From NCBI RefSeq assembly GCF_904846035.1, contig NZ_CAJGYT010000001.1:2294001-2358000 (forward strand): 64,000 nt of DNA. The letters are read 5' to 3'. Of this stretch, positions 43,030-52,510 are shown piece after piece. How positions within the stretch are numbered: position 1 is the first letter of the stretch; each line of letters opens with the position of its first letter. Both the position numbers and the translations under genes were made by a program. The DNA comes from Psychrobacter aestuarii. GTDB taxonomy: Bacteria > Pseudomonadota > Gammaproteobacteria > Pseudomonadales > Moraxellaceae. The notes beneath the pieces are model-generated. The model did no database searches, was not told the origin of the DNA, and saw nothing but the letters and a program-made list of their open reading frames with translations.

Positions 43030-44487
43030 ATGAATACACAGCGCCGCTACAAACGTTTAAGCGTTCTTGTTGGGCTTGGCATGATGTCTCTGTATGCTTC
43101 AGCACAAAATCTGCACATGAATGACATGCAGCTCAAATCTCAGCTTGACTGGCTAAATTCGCAAGGGGTGATTCATATCAGTACCAGCACTTGGCCCTTA
43201 ACCACCAACGAAATCAACCGCGCTTTAGCTTCGGCAACGACCGCGACCCCGCAGCAAGCGCAGATGCTGCAAAAGGTACAAAGCGTTTTAGCAAAAGAAA
43301 AAAACGGTTTGGTTAAAGCCAATGTGAATGCTTATATTCAAAGTGATCGTCAACAGCTTCCGCAAACCTTTGCTGATGATCATCTGGCAGGGCAGCAGCT
43401 GTCTGGCGGCGTGGGTATTAGCGAAGAAGACTGGGAATTTAACATTCAAGCCAATGTGAAAAATGATAACTTGGTCGATGATGACAGCGATGTCAGTTTG
43501 GAGGGTACCTATCTTGCTGGTAAGGCTGCCAACCAGTGGCTGATTGCGGGTAAGATTCCTGCATGGTGGGGACCTGGGCACGATGGCAGCTTGATTCGTG
43601 GCGATGCCAGTCTGCCTGTAGCAGGGCTGACCATGCAGCGCGATACGCAAGAAGCGCCAAAGTCGCCTTATCTGTCTTGGGTTGGTCCTTGGCAATATCA
43701 GCTGTTCGCAGGGCAGCTTGATGACTATGAGGCGGTGCCTGATGCCAAGCTGTTTGGTATGCGCTTAACGGCCAGTCCGCAGCCATGGCTAGAGCTTGGT
43801 GCTTCGCGTACCTTCATGTGGGGCGGTGACGGTCGTCCAGAGAGTGCAAGCTCTTTTTTTGATGCCTTAACGGGTCTGCGTGACAATGGCGATACAGGTA
43901 AAGAAGACCCTGCAAACCAGATTGGCGGCTTTGATGCGCGTGTCGACCTTGCGCCTTTGGTAAATGTGCCAGCGGGCGTTTACGGACAGTATGTGGGTGA
44001 GGATGAGGCAGGTGGCCTGCCTGCGAAGAACATGTATCTTGCAGGTGCAGATTATTCAGGTATGGCTTATGGTATGCCGTATCAAGTGTATGCAGAATAT
44101 ACCGATACACGCTCTAGTGGTGAGGCACGCGGCGTCTCTTACGACCACGCAACCTATGAAGACGGCTACTACCAGCAAGGCTATCCACTCGGTCATGCAC
44201 TCGGTGGCGATGCCGAAAGCGTTGCCGTAGGTAGCAAGGTATGGCTCAATGAGGACAACTTCGTCCGCGCAAAATTGCAATACGCCAAGGTCAATCAGTC
44301 TCCTAGAGCGGACAAGGGTATTAATAACGTCTACCCAGAAGAAGATACCCTTAAAGTGATGGACGTCGAGTGGACGCATCAACTGCAACCCAAAACAAAA
44401 CTGTCTACTCGCCTGTGGGCAGTCGACTCTGATATCCAGTCAACCGATATTGGTGCGGGTGTCGGTTTGGAATGGCAGAGCTATTAA
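43030..44487 (+). CDS. wzi: Capsule assembly outer-membrane protein Wzi
   Basis: A 485-residue outer-membrane beta-barrel protein. It starts with a Sec signal peptide (hydrophobic VLVGLGMMSLYASA, cleaved near AQN) and helical segments, then the barrel with AGKIPAWWGPGHDGSLIRGDA and PYLSWVGPWQYQLFAGQLDD, which are characteristic of the capsule-assembly Wzi family. It ends in an aromatic residue, as usual for barrels. Wzi helps attach group 1 capsule to the cell surface. It is the last K-locus gene and is followed by a bidirectional terminator shared with scpB. Confidence 0.9.
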   Translation: MNTQRRYKRLSVLVGLGMMSLYASAQNLHMNDMQLKSQLDWLNSQGVIHISTSTWPLTTNEINRALASATTATPQQAQMLQKVQSVLAKEKNGLVKANVNAYIQSDRQQLPQTFADDHLAGQQLSGGVGISEEDWEFNIQANVKNDNLVDDDSDVSLEGTYLAGKAANQWLIAGKIPAWWGPGHDGSLIRGDASLPVAGLTMQRDTQEAPKSPYLSWVGPWQYQLFAGQLDDYEAVPDAKLFGMRLTASPQPWLELGASRTFMWGGDGRPESASSFFDALTGLRDNGDTGKEDPANQIGGFDARVDLAPLVNVPAGVYGQYVGEDEAGGLPAKNMYLAGADYSGMAYGMPYQVYAEYTDTRSSGEARGVSYDHATYEDGYYQQGYPLGHALGGDAESVAVGSKVWLNEDNFVRAKLQYAKVNQSPRADKGINNVYPEEDTLKVMDVEWTHQLQPKTKLSTRLWAVDSDIQSTDIGAGVGLEWQSY

Positions 44488-44504
44488 TTAACATAGCCAA
44501 CAAT

Positions 44505-44540
44505 AAAAAAGCGCTGACCAATAGGTTGGCGCTTTTTTTT
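44505..44540. terminator. Bidirectional terminator between wzi and scpB
   Basis: Six A residues, GCGCTGACC, loop AATA, GGTTGGCGC and eight T residues. All nine pairs form in RNA, two of them G-U. It separates the end of the K locus from the converging scpB gene. Confidence 0.8.
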
Positions 44541-44558
44541 ATGGTGGTAGATATTTAC

Positions 44559-45140
44559 TTACGTCAGCCCTACCATATCTGGCAGCGGCGGCAACTCATC
44601 CAAACTGCTGAGTCCAAACGCATCCAAAAATTGCGGCGTGGTGTGTAGTAGCGCTGGCTGCCCAAGAGTGTCTTTATAGCCGTCCTCTTTAATCCAGCCT
44701 TTATCAAACAGCTGACGCAAAATATTGCTCGATAGCGTAACCCCGCGCACTTGCTCAATATCGCTACGGGTTACGGGCTGCTTATAAGCAATGACGCTAA
44801 TCGTTTCTAATAAGGCTTGGCTTAAGCGTTCTTGACGCTGTGGAAACACATGCTGAATCAATGGGCTGTAAGTGTCGCGAATCTGCAGACGATAGCCGCT
44901 GGCAGTGACTTTTAGCTCCAATACGCCCTCGCTCAGACGTGCCTGTAATAAGACCAAAGCAGCATTGAATTGTTTTTGTGAAATATTCAAGGCTTTTTTT
45001 AGGTTGGCGGCCGTAAGCGGCGCTTCGGTTGCGTGTAATAAGACCTCAATATAACGGCTTATGGTCAATAGCTGCGGCGCGTCATCGCTACTGATAGCAG
45101 ATAAGGCATGGGTATCGTCATCGGGTAGGGTGGAGGGCAT
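44559..45140 (-). CDS. scpB: Chromosome segregation and condensation protein ScpB
   Basis: A winged-helix kleisin partner that forms the SMC-ScpA-ScpB condensin. The protein (193 residues) shows YIEVLLHATEAPLTAANLKKAL, the helix-turn-helix region, then LSQALLETISVIAYKQPVTRSDIEQVRGV, the family signature. It follows scpA after 42 bp on the same strand. In many gammaproteobacteria rluB comes next; here the 26-kb capsule locus intervenes and rluB is found at 16827-17738 on the same strand. Confidence 0.93.
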   Translation of the reverse strand: MPSTLPDDDTHALSAISSDDAPQLLTISRYIEVLLHATEAPLTAANLKKALNISQKQFNAALVLLQARLSEGVLELKVTASGYRLQIRDTYSPLIQHVFPQRQERLSQALLETISVIAYKQPVTRSDIEQVRGVTLSSNILRQLFDKGWIKEDGYKDTLGQPALLHTTPQFLDAFGLSSLDELPPLPDMVGLT

Positions 45141-45182
45141 GAGAGAGTGACTCGTAACAAATGGGGTGAAAATAGCTAGAGA

Positions 45183-46055
45183 TTACGCCAGCCAAGCCAG
45201 CGTTAAGGTTTGTGCGTCGAGCGTTGCGGTATCTGTAGATGCTGCAGCACTGTCTGCTGGCACGTTGGTGGGAACAATACCGACCAGCTGCCGCTTCATC
45301 AGCTCCAGCACCGCGACAAAGCTCACCACCACGCCCATCTTACCTTGCGACTTGTCCAGCAGCGTGTAAAAGCGCTGCGTGCCTTCGGTGCTCAGTTGGC
45401 GGCTGATACTGGCGATACGGTCGGCAAGCGGTACCGCATCTTTATTAATCGTATGCATATGGTGCTGCGGGTTCATTTGCATTTTAAACAGACTTTCTAT
45501 CAATAGGTTGGGCGAATAGCTGGGCAGTTCTGCCGCCATGGCCTCGGCAGAGGGCATACTTACCCACGCCAAAAACACGTCACGTTCAAGGCGCAGCAAG
45601 TTGTCCAAGCGCGCGCTGGCTTCTTTGATTTGCGCGTAGGTTTCTAAACGCGCAATCAGCTCGGCTTTGGGGTCGCGCTCATCGTGCGGCGTTTCGGGCT
45701 TTGGCAGTAGCAGTTCGGTTTTGATAGCGATTAAGGTCGATGCCATCAACAGATAATCACCTGCCAATTCAAAATGCTCAGTATCGAGACCATTGATATA
45801 AGTCAGATACTGCTCAGTAATGGGCAGAATCGGCATCTGTGTCAAGTCGACATTGTTCTTTTTGACCAAATACAGCAAAAAATCCAAAGGTCCTGCAAAC
45901 TGCTCAAGCCAAATCGCAAACGCCTGCGGTGGTACGTACAAATCATCGGGCAGCTGGGTGACAGGCGTTTGATAGATGTGCACAGGCAATGCCGCAGGAG
46001 CGTATGCGGCAGGTTGGTTGTCTGTAATAGCAGGCGACAAAACAGGCTGAGACAT
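45183..46055 (-). CDS. scpA: Segregation and condensation protein ScpA
   Basis: The kleisin of the SMC-ScpAB complex, 290 residues. The signature FAGPLDFLLYLVKKNNVDLTQMPILPITEQYLTYI (about 53-87) and YLLMASTLIAIKTELLLP are clear. The C-terminal winged helix (KMGVVVSFVAVLELMKRQLV) binds the SMC head. A short extension precedes the kleisin core. It lies 33 bp downstream of trpS. Confidence 0.94.
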   Translation of the reverse strand: MSQPVLSPAITDNQPAAYAPAALPVHIYQTPVTQLPDDLYVPPQAFAIWLEQFAGPLDFLLYLVKKNNVDLTQMPILPITEQYLTYINGLDTEHFELAGDYLLMASTLIAIKTELLLPKPETPHDERDPKAELIARLETYAQIKEASARLDNLLRLERDVFLAWVSMPSAEAMAAELPSYSPNLLIESLFKMQMNPQHHMHTINKDAVPLADRIASISRQLSTEGTQRFYTLLDKSQGKMGVVVSFVAVLELMKRQLVGIVPTNVPADSAAASTDTATLDAQTLTLAWLA

Positions 46056-46088
46056 GGTATCGAGACGGTCGATGACTGATACGTCCGT

Positions 46089-47141
46089 TTACTTTAGCTT
46101 TGCCAGCGGACGGATACCAATCGCGCGGCGCGTTTTATCGAGCTGCTTGCGGCTGTGACGGCGTGCTTTATCCGCGCCCATTTGCAAAATTTCTTCCAGC
46201 TCTTTTGGGTTCGCCATCAGCTCTTGATAACGGGCGCGAAAAGGTGCGATTTCGTTATTGATTTGCTGGAACAGCTTTTCTTTAGCATCGCCCCAGCCAA
46301 TACCTGCGGCAAACTGTGCGCGCAACTCGCTGATTTCTTCAGACGTGGCAAAGGCTTTATAAATCTCAAAAATCGCTGACGCGTCAGGGTCTTTTGGCTC
46401 TTCAGGCAGCTGCGAGTTGGTGACGATTTTCATGATGGCTTTGCGCATCATTTTTTCAGGGTCGGCTTGGCTATTAAACTCCCCAAAGAGTGGAATCACG
46501 TTGCTATAGCTTTTGCTCATCTTACGCCCATCAAGCCCTGTCAACAGTGGCGTATTGTCATCAACGACCGCTTCAGGCTCAGTAAATAGGGGCTTATAAC
46601 GGTGGTTAAAGGTGCCCGCGATATCACGCGCCATCTCGATATGTTGAATTTGGTCACGACCAACAGGCACATGGGTGGCGTTAAACATCAAAATATCTGC
46701 CGCCATCAGTACAGGATAGCCAAACAGACCCATGTTGATGCCTTGATCAGCATCAACGTCTTGTTTTTCCATATTGGCATCGACCGCCGCTTTGTAGGCA
46801 TGTGCGCGGTTCATCAAACCTTTGGCACAAGAAGAGCTTAAAATCCATGACAGCTCTGGAATCTCATGCACGTCTGACTGACGATAAAAGGTCACACGCT
46901 CAGGATCAAGACCACAAGCAATCCAAGTCGCGGCAATCGCCTTCGTTGAATTATGAATCATCTCAGGGTCATGGCAGCCAATGATGCTGTGATAATCGGC
47001 AAGAAAGAAAAAGGCATCGTCATCGCTGTTTTGAATCGACTGAATGGCAGGGCGAATCGCGCCCACATAGTTGCCAAGGTGAGGAATGCCCGTTGGTTTG
47101 ATACCCGTAAGAATGCGTTTGGTCGTAGAGTTAGCGCTCAT
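46089..47141 (-). CDS. trpS: Tryptophanyl-tRNA synthetase TrpS
   Basis: A class I aminoacyl-tRNA synthetase that charges tRNA-Trp. The HIGH-type motif is [13 protein letters not shown] and the KMSKS motif is [14 protein letters not shown]. The length of 350 residues is close to the bacterial norm (334). It is the first gene of a trpS-scpA-scpB unit on the minus strand. Confidence 0.97.
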   Translation of the reverse strand: MSANSTTKRILTGIKPTGIPHLGNYVGAIRPAIQSIQNSDDDAFFFLADYHSIIGCHDPEMIHNSTKAIAATWIACGLDPERVTFYRQSDVHEIPELSWILSSSCAKGLMNRAHAYKAAVDANMEKQDVDADQGINMGLFGYPVLMAADILMFNATHVPVGRDQIQHIEMARDIAGTFNHRYKPLFTEPEAVVDDNTPLLTGLDGRKMSKSYSNVIPLFGEFNSQADPEKMMRKAIMKIVTNSQLPEEPKDPDASAIFEIYKAFATSEEISELRAQFAAGIGWGDAKEKLFQQINNEIAPFRARYQELMANPKELEEILQMGADKARRHSRKQLDKTRRAIGIRPLAKLK

Positions 47142-47246
47142 GAAAAGTCCGTCGTATTTTATTTTTAAGCAAAAAAAGTAAAGAAAAAATCGGCAGTGGG
47201 CAGTATAACAAATTTCCCATGCCGCTCATACGCTTTTGAAAAGCGC

Positions 47247-48338
47247 TTATTTATAGATGTTGCTGCGCCCTTCGGGGGTATTTTTATAGCGGCGATGAAA
47301 CCACATCCACTGTGTGGGGTCGATACGAATCAGTGATTCGAGTATTTCATTAACGCGGGTGGCATCATGCACTTCGTCATTGCTTGGATAGTCGCACATC
47401 GCCTCGGTGATGGTGATGTGGTAATGCGGACGTTTGCCTTTAGGGATATTGTCTGGCGTCTGGCGGTAGGTGTGCAGCGCCATGACCGCAGGTGGATTGG
47501 CTTTACTACCCAGCTTTGCCAAACGGCGTGAAGCGGTGATGGTCGCCGCAGGCACACCAAAAAAGGGTGCCATAACCCCTTGTTTTAGCCCATAATCTTG
47601 ATCAGGCGAGTACCAAATCACATGCCCTGCCTTAATCGCGCTCACCAACGTGCGCATATCACGGCTGGATATTTGCTGCCCAAACACGTTGGTGCGGCCG
47701 TTGTACACAAACCATTCAAGCAGAGGATTGTTTTGCGGGCGATACATACAGTCGGTGGGAAAGAACTGGGTACACAGACGCCCGCCCAAATCGAGCAGCG
47801 TATAATGCGCGCCCAATAAAATCACGGCGCGCCCTTCTTTTTGCGCAGTGACCAGATGCTGTAAGCCTGAGATAGAAAACGTGCGCTTAAACACATTGGG
47901 GCGAAACCACGCGCACAAGGTTTCAAACACGCCGATACCTTGATTGACAAAGACTTGCTTTGCCATCAGCTCACGCTCTGCTGCTGGCTTCTCTGGAAAG
48001 GCGAGTCCTAGGTTAATCAGCGTATCGCGGCGACGAGATTTTGCCACGCGATAAATCAATATGCCAAGTTTGCGACCCAGCCAAAACTGTATCCGCAGCG
48101 GCAAATACATCAGCGGCAAAATCAGCGCGAACGTGAGCCAAATGCCCCAATATTTGGGCAATAAAAACTGCCACTCAAACGGTTTTTTTTGCGCATTCGC
48201 CGTTTGCTTGTGCGTCTCGGTCAGAGACGGGCTATCACTGACAGGAATAGACGTGTTTGGGTTGCTCGATGTTTTGGCTGTGCTGTCACGTTTTGGGTCG
48301 AATTGTTCTGGCGCTGTCATAATAAAAGGCTGATTCAC
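47247..48338 (-). CDS. LpxL/HtrB-type lipid A acyltransferase
   Basis: An inner-membrane lysophospholipid acyltransferase-like enzyme of about 360 residues. After a Ser/Thr/Asn-rich N-terminal stretch of about 60 residues comes a membrane helix (WLTFALILPLMYLPLRIQFWLG), then the catalytic HYTLLD (H-x4-D) motif, VIWYSPDQDYGLKQGVMAPFFGVPA and QWMWFHRRYKNTPEG, all typical of LpxL, LpxM and LpxP. It adds a secondary acyl chain to lipid A; chain and position are not deducible. The start is uncertain: GTG at 48338 or ATG at 48320, neither with a good ribosome site. Confidence 0.86.
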   Translation of the reverse strand: MNQPFIMTAPEQFDPKRDSTAKTSSNPNTSIPVSDSPSLTETHKQTANAQKKPFEWQFLLPKYWGIWLTFALILPLMYLPLRIQFWLGRKLGILIYRVAKSRRRDTLINLGLAFPEKPAAERELMAKQVFVNQGIGVFETLCAWFRPNVFKRTFSISGLQHLVTAQKEGRAVILLGAHYTLLDLGGRLCTQFFPTDCMYRPQNNPLLEWFVYNGRTNVFGQQISSRDMRTLVSAIKAGHVIWYSPDQDYGLKQGVMAPFFGVPAATITASRRLAKLGSKANPPAVMALHTYRQTPDNIPKGKRPHYHITITEAMCDYPSNDEVHDATRVNEILESLIRIDPTQWMWFHRRYKNTPEGRSNIYK

Positions 48339-48510
48339 AAAATAAACTAAGATGATGGGGCAGTTTTACGCGCTTTGCAAGTCATGCGTAGCCGCTTATG
48401 TGACTGCTGCGCTTAAAGCGCAAAATCTGATAACACAATTTTTTTGAAAAATAAGTTATTTATAAAAACTTTTAATAAAAAACTGTTTATGACGGAACAC
48501 AGGCGCATAA

Positions 48511-48550
48511 AAAAACCCCACACACTGCACGCAGTATATGGGGTTTTTGA
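48511..48550 (-). terminator. Terminator after rpsI
   Basis: AAAAACCCCA and TGGGGTTTTT form a 10-bp stem around an inner ACTGC/GCAGT stem. For minus-strand transcripts a run of seven T residues follows. It lies about 50 bp past the rpsI stop and ends the rplM-rpsI operon. Confidence 0.82.
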
Positions 48551-48600
48551 TGCTTGGCAATAAGGACTGATAAATAGCAGTCCATACTGCGTATAGCAAA

Positions 48601-48987
48601 TTAACGCTTTGAGAATTGAGGACGTTTACGTGCTTTACGTAGACCCAATTTCTTACGTTCAACTTGACGAGAGTCACGAGTAACAAAGCCAGCTGCTTTT
48701 AGTGCAGGCTTTAGTGTTTCGTCAGACTCGATCAATGCGCGAGTGATACCGTGACGGATAGCGCCTGCTTGACCATTGATACCACCACCAGCAACGGTGA
48801 TGTATAGGTCATAAGCGGTGGCTGAGTCTAGTAGCTCTAGTGGCTGACGAACAACCATGCGTGAAGTTTCACGGCTGAAGTATTCGTCTAGTGGCTTACC
48901 GTTTACGACGATGTTACCAGTACCTTTTGACAAAAAGACACGGGCAGTAGACGTCTTGCGGCGACCAGTTCCGTAATTGCGTTCCAT
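48601..48987 (-). CDS. rpsI: 30S ribosomal protein S9
   Basis: A 128-residue ribosomal protein. It begins [22 protein letters not shown], has [19 protein letters not shown] and ends with the conserved basic tail [18 protein letters not shown], whose last Lys-Arg reaches the P-site tRNA. It lies 10 bp downstream of rplM, the standard L13-S9 operon. Confidence 0.98.
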   Translation of the reverse strand: MERNYGTGRRKTSTARVFLSKGTGNIVVNGKPLDEYFSRETSRMVVRQPLELLDSATAYDLYITVAGGGINGQAGAIRHGITRALIESDETLKPALKAAGFVTRDSRQVERKKLGLRKARKRPQFSKR

Positions 48988-48997
48988 AAGTGACTCC

Positions 48998-49426
48998 TTA
49001 GATGTCTAGTTCTTTAGGTTGCTGAGCGCTGTGTGGATGCTCTGTACCGGCATACAGCTTCAGCTTCTTAATCATCGCGTAGCCAAGAGGACCTTTTGGA
49101 AGCATACCCTTAACTGCTTTGTGTAGAACATCTTCAGGCTTATGTGCAATCAGCTTGGTGAAGTTGGTTTCTTTGATACCACCTGGGTAGCCGCTGTGAC
49201 GATAGTATTTCTTGTCTTGCGCTTTTTTACCCGTTACTGCAATTTTGTCAGCGTTGATGACGACGATGAAGTCACCAGTGTCAACGTGCGGGGTAAAAGA
49301 TGCCTTATGCTTACCGCGTAGGCGATGAGCGATTTGGCTCGCTAGGCGACCAAGGGTTTTGCCGTTAGCATCAACGACATACCAGTCATGGGTCACTTCA
49401 GCTGGTTTTGCACTAAGTGTTTTCAT
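48998..49426 (-). CDS. rplM: 50S ribosomal protein L13
   Basis: A 142-residue ribosomal protein. [20 protein letters not shown] at the N-terminus and [16 protein letters not shown] plus [19 protein letters not shown] are the family signatures. It is the first gene of the rplM-rpsI operon, with AAGG upstream. Its leader contains a hairpin (49451-49477) that could take part in autoregulation by L13, known in E. coli. Confidence 0.98.
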   Translation of the reverse strand: MKTLSAKPAEVTHDWYVVDANGKTLGRLASQIAHRLRGKHKASFTPHVDTGDFIVVINADKIAVTGKKAQDKKYYRHSGYPGGIKETNFTKLIAHKPEDVLHKAVKGMLPKGPLGYAMIKKLKLYAGTEHPHSAQQPKELDI

Positions 49427-49450
49427 GATAAAACCTTAAATTAAAATTCG

Positions 49451-49477
49451 TTGAGAGTTTGGGAACGGGGCTCTCAA
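49451..49477 (-). promoter_or_regulatory. Hairpin in the rplM leader
   Basis: TTGAGAG and CTCTCAA pair across a 13-nt loop, about 25 bp upstream of the rplM start. L13 represses its own operon through the leader RNA in E. coli; whether this hairpin does that here is inference only. Confidence 0.4.
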
Positions 49478-49594
49478 AAAACAGACTGCACATTATAAGC
49501 AGTAGTGTATACGGTTGCAAGCGGCATCGCGCTTTATTTTCGCCCGCTGGGTATAAATACTTGGATTTGGCAGTTTTGGCTGGGAAGTCTGCAA

Positions 49595-50263
49595 TTATGA
49601 CGAGCCAAGCTGATAAAGTCCAGCCATAACTTGACCGACTTTCGTCTGTTTTAGACAAATTGGCGTTTGCATCTGCTTTTTGCTCAAGATATCGGCGTTT
49701 TTGGCGCACCATTCATCCATAATCACATCAGTGTCACGGTCAGCCTCGACATACAATAAGGTATGCGCGGCAAGGCAATCTTGCGTAAGGAGCGCGTCTA
49801 ATATCGGCTGCCATAGGTTCGCGGCATAGGGCGGGTCAAGAAAAATGACATCAAAGACCGCGTCACTGCCCGCAGGCGCATGACTGGTCAAATACTGCTC
49901 GGCAGGGGCGTGGGCAATCAGATAGCTGTGGCTGTCCAGACGCAGACTTTCTGCATTTTTTTGTAGCATGGCGTATTGTGCGGCATTGGCTTCAATAAAG
50001 GTGCAATGTATAGCGCCGCGGGACAGTGCTTCAAAGCCGAGCACGCCGCTGCCTGCGCAAGCGTCCAACACACGCGCTTCATACAAGTCGCCCATCAACC
50101 AGTTAAACAGCGTCTCGCGCAGGCGGTCAGGGGTAGGACGCAGACCGTCAGCAGCGATAAAGGAGACGTTACGCCGTTTGAGCTGTCCGCCGATGATACG
50201 CACTTCACTACAGGCGCTCGTTGAGGTCGATGATGGGCGGCGAGTTTTGGTAGATTTTTTCAT
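49595..50263 (-). CDS. rsmD: 16S rRNA (guanine(966)-N2)-methyltransferase RsmD
   Basis: A SAM-dependent methyltransferase for G966 of 16S rRNA, 222 residues. It has RIIGGQLKRRNVSF, the substrate motif DRLRETLFNWLMGDLYEARV, the SAM-binding VLDACAGSGVLGFEALSRGA and the catalytic FLDPPYAANLW. A basic, Ser-rich N-terminal stretch of about 20 residues precedes the core. It starts 21 bp after the mrdA stop, so it may be co-transcribed with it. Confidence 0.95.
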   Translation of the reverse strand: MKKSTKTRRPSSTSTSACSEVRIIGGQLKRRNVSFIAADGLRPTPDRLRETLFNWLMGDLYEARVLDACAGSGVLGFEALSRGAIHCTFIEANAAQYAMLQKNAESLRLDSHSYLIAHAPAEQYLTSHAPAGSDAVFDVIFLDPPYAANLWQPILDALLTQDCLAAHTLLYVEADRDTDVIMDEWCAKNADILSKKQMQTPICLKQTKVGQVMAGLYQLGSS

Positions 50264-50283
50264 AAGCGCTCGGCTATGTCGGG

Positions 50284-52158
50284 TTATTGAGTGTCTGAGG
50301 GTGCGTATTGCTGCGCTTTTGGCGGTGTTAACGGGGCTTGTGGTCGCTGCAGCAGCCAGTAATCAAATAAGACGCGGCCAATCGGTGCCGCCACACTGCT
50401 GCCGCCACCGCCATTTTCGACCAAGACAGCAAGGGCGATTTGCGGATTGTCCACAGGCGCAAAGCCATTAAACCACGCATGGTCCCAGTAGCGCTGGTCA
50501 ATCGCGGATTTATCGTAGCGTGCGCCTTGAGCGATGGATTTTACCTGCGCGGTGCCCGTTTTGCCAGCAATACGGTACAAAGGCGTATAGATGCCTCGCG
50601 CGGTGCCGTTTTTGACGGTGTCTTCCATGGCATTTTGCATTTTTTGCCAGTCGTCGTTATCGCCCGCGTAATCAATGCGCAATGCTTTTTCTACCAACGT
50701 CTTTGCCGCAGCGTCGTCGACTTTAATAACGTGCGGGGGAATGCGTTTGCCGCTATTGGCAAGAATCGCGGTGGCATTGGCGATTTGTAACGGCGTTGCC
50801 AAAAAATACCCCTGTCCGATACTGACGGAGATGGTCTCGCCTGGCAGCCAGCGCTGATTATAAGTGTTTTGTTTCCATAATGGGCTTGGCATGATGCCTG
50901 CTTTTTCATTGGGCAAATCAATGCCTGTCTTGCTGCCAAAGCCAAAACGCACCATCCAATCGTGCAGGCGCTCAATACCCATCTCGTACGACAGCTTATA
51001 ATAATAGGTGTCCACTGACATCATGATGGATTTTTTTAGATTGACTGTGCCATGCCCGCCGCGCTTCCAATCGCGAAAGCGGTGTGAGTCACCAGGCAAG
51101 CTAAAATAACCTGGGTCAAAGATGGTGGTGCGCCATGTGCGCAAGCCATAGTGCAGCCCGCCCAAACCTTCAAAAGGTTTGATGGTCGAGCCAGGCGGGT
51201 ACATGCCTTGCAAAGCGCGGTTGTATAGCGGCTGGTCCTCGTCATCGCGCAGCGCGCCATAATCGGCAAAAGAGATGCCTGAGATAAAAGGGTTCGGGTC
51301 GTAGCTTGGGTTACTCACAAACGCCAGCACCCCGCCATCACGGGGGTCAATCGCCACAATCGCGCCGCGTCGTCCTGCCAACTGCTGGGCGGCGACTTTT
51401 TGTAGACCGTAATCGAGGCTCACGTGCAAGTCTTTGCCTGCGGTTGCAGGGATGGTTTCAAGCTCGCGCAAGATATCGCCATGCGCGTTGGTTTCGACCT
51501 TTTGATAGCCAGGCTGTCCAAGCAGCTGGTCTTCGTATTCACGCTCGATACCAATTTTGCCAATCAAATCGGTACCCGCGTAACGCGCCTTATCAATCTG
51601 CTGGCTGTCTTTATCATTAATACGCCCCACGTAGCCGAGCACATGCGCGAAGAGATCATCGTACGGATAGGTACGCACCAAGGTGCTTTGGATACGCACA
51701 CCTGAAAAAAAAGGCTGGCGTTCACTAAAGCGCGCCATCTCGTCACTGCTGATATCCACTTTGATGGTAACGGGGTCTTTAGGATTGCGCTTTAGGCTGG
51801 CGCGTATGTCGGCAATGGCGTCAGCGGACAATGAAAAAATCGGTATCAGCTGCGTGAGCGTCTGCTCTGGGTTGTCCAAGGTCTTGGGGTACAAAACGGC
51901 GGTAAAGACAGGGTGGTTGCCTGCGATGATGATGCCATTGCGGTCATAAATGTCCCCGCGCGTCGGCGGTATCGCCAGCCGCTGCGTGCGGTTGTCATCG
52001 GCTTTTTGCGCGTATGTTTCATGCGCGTAGATTTGCAAATAGCCATAGCGCAGTAATAAACCGCCAAAGCCGAGCAAGATGAGTAGGGCAAATATCCCCA
52101 GACGGCGGACAAACTGCTGCTGGGTATGCTGCTTGGACGATGACGACAAAAAAGACAT
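50284..52158 (-). CDS. mrdA: Penicillin-binding protein 2 (peptidoglycan transpeptidase)
   Basis: The elongasome-specific class B transpeptidase (PBP2), 624 residues. One membrane helix (LGIFALLILLGFGGLLLRYGYL) lies near the N-terminus. The dimerisation region follows, with PPTRGDIYDRNGIIIA. The transpeptidase motifs are PPGSTIKPF (Ser-x-x-Lys), SVDTYYYKL (the SxN-type motif, with Asp as in other PBP2 proteins) and AGKTGTAQV (KTG). I start at the ATG at 52158 (MSFLSSSSKQ); a TTG at 52197 would add 13 hydrophobic residues. The partner rodA (mrdB) is not adjacent here. Confidence 0.95.
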   Translation of the reverse strand: MSFLSSSSKQHTQQQFVRRLGIFALLILLGFGGLLLRYGYLQIYAHETYAQKADDNRTQRLAIPPTRGDIYDRNGIIIAGNHPVFTAVLYPKTLDNPEQTLTQLIPIFSLSADAIADIRASLKRNPKDPVTIKVDISSDEMARFSERQPFFSGVRIQSTLVRTYPYDDLFAHVLGYVGRINDKDSQQIDKARYAGTDLIGKIGIEREYEDQLLGQPGYQKVETNAHGDILRELETIPATAGKDLHVSLDYGLQKVAAQQLAGRRGAIVAIDPRDGGVLAFVSNPSYDPNPFISGISFADYGALRDDEDQPLYNRALQGMYPPGSTIKPFEGLGGLHYGLRTWRTTIFDPGYFSLPGDSHRFRDWKRGGHGTVNLKKSIMMSVDTYYYKLSYEMGIERLHDWMVRFGFGSKTGIDLPNEKAGIMPSPLWKQNTYNQRWLPGETISVSIGQGYFLATPLQIANATAILANSGKRIPPHVIKVDDAAAKTLVEKALRIDYAGDNDDWQKMQNAMEDTVKNGTARGIYTPLYRIAGKTGTAQVKSIAQGARYDKSAIDQRYWDHAWFNGFAPVDNPQIALAVLVENGGGGSSVAAPIGRVLFDYWLLQRPQAPLTPPKAQQYAPSDTQ

Positions 52159-52510
52159 GATAAAACATAAACTCAATAAAAAATAAAGCGCGGACAAATC
52201 GGGCAGTGCTGCCAGCGATTCGCGCCGCTTGGGTCAGTATAACAAAAGATACCGCACTCGTTACCGATACGTATCTTCGTGTGTGTTGGGTGTGCTAATA
52301 AGGGGCAAGTATGTTAAAATCATGCGATTTTATTTGTTGCCGTTAACGGTATGCAAATGTTATCCATGCAGCGCAGCAGGCGTGCTTTGTCGTGAGCATA
52401 AGTGACAAAGAGCACAGATTTTAGTCACGGGACAGTCGCTGAAGTGATCGATACCGCCGCGATGGCAGGTCGCGTTCAGTGAAAATGGGTTCATAGGGGC
52501 ACATACAGTC
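52159..52510. other. Divergent intergenic region mrdA / DUF445 gene
   Basis: About 350 bp between divergent genes. CCGTTAACGG at 52340-52349 is a perfect 10-bp palindrome. GTTAAAAT-like and other AT-rich stretches could be -10 elements but I cannot assign them. A minus-strand open frame (52360-52599) overlaps the DUF445 gene and has no features of a real protein. Nothing else is recognisable. Confidence 0.45.
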
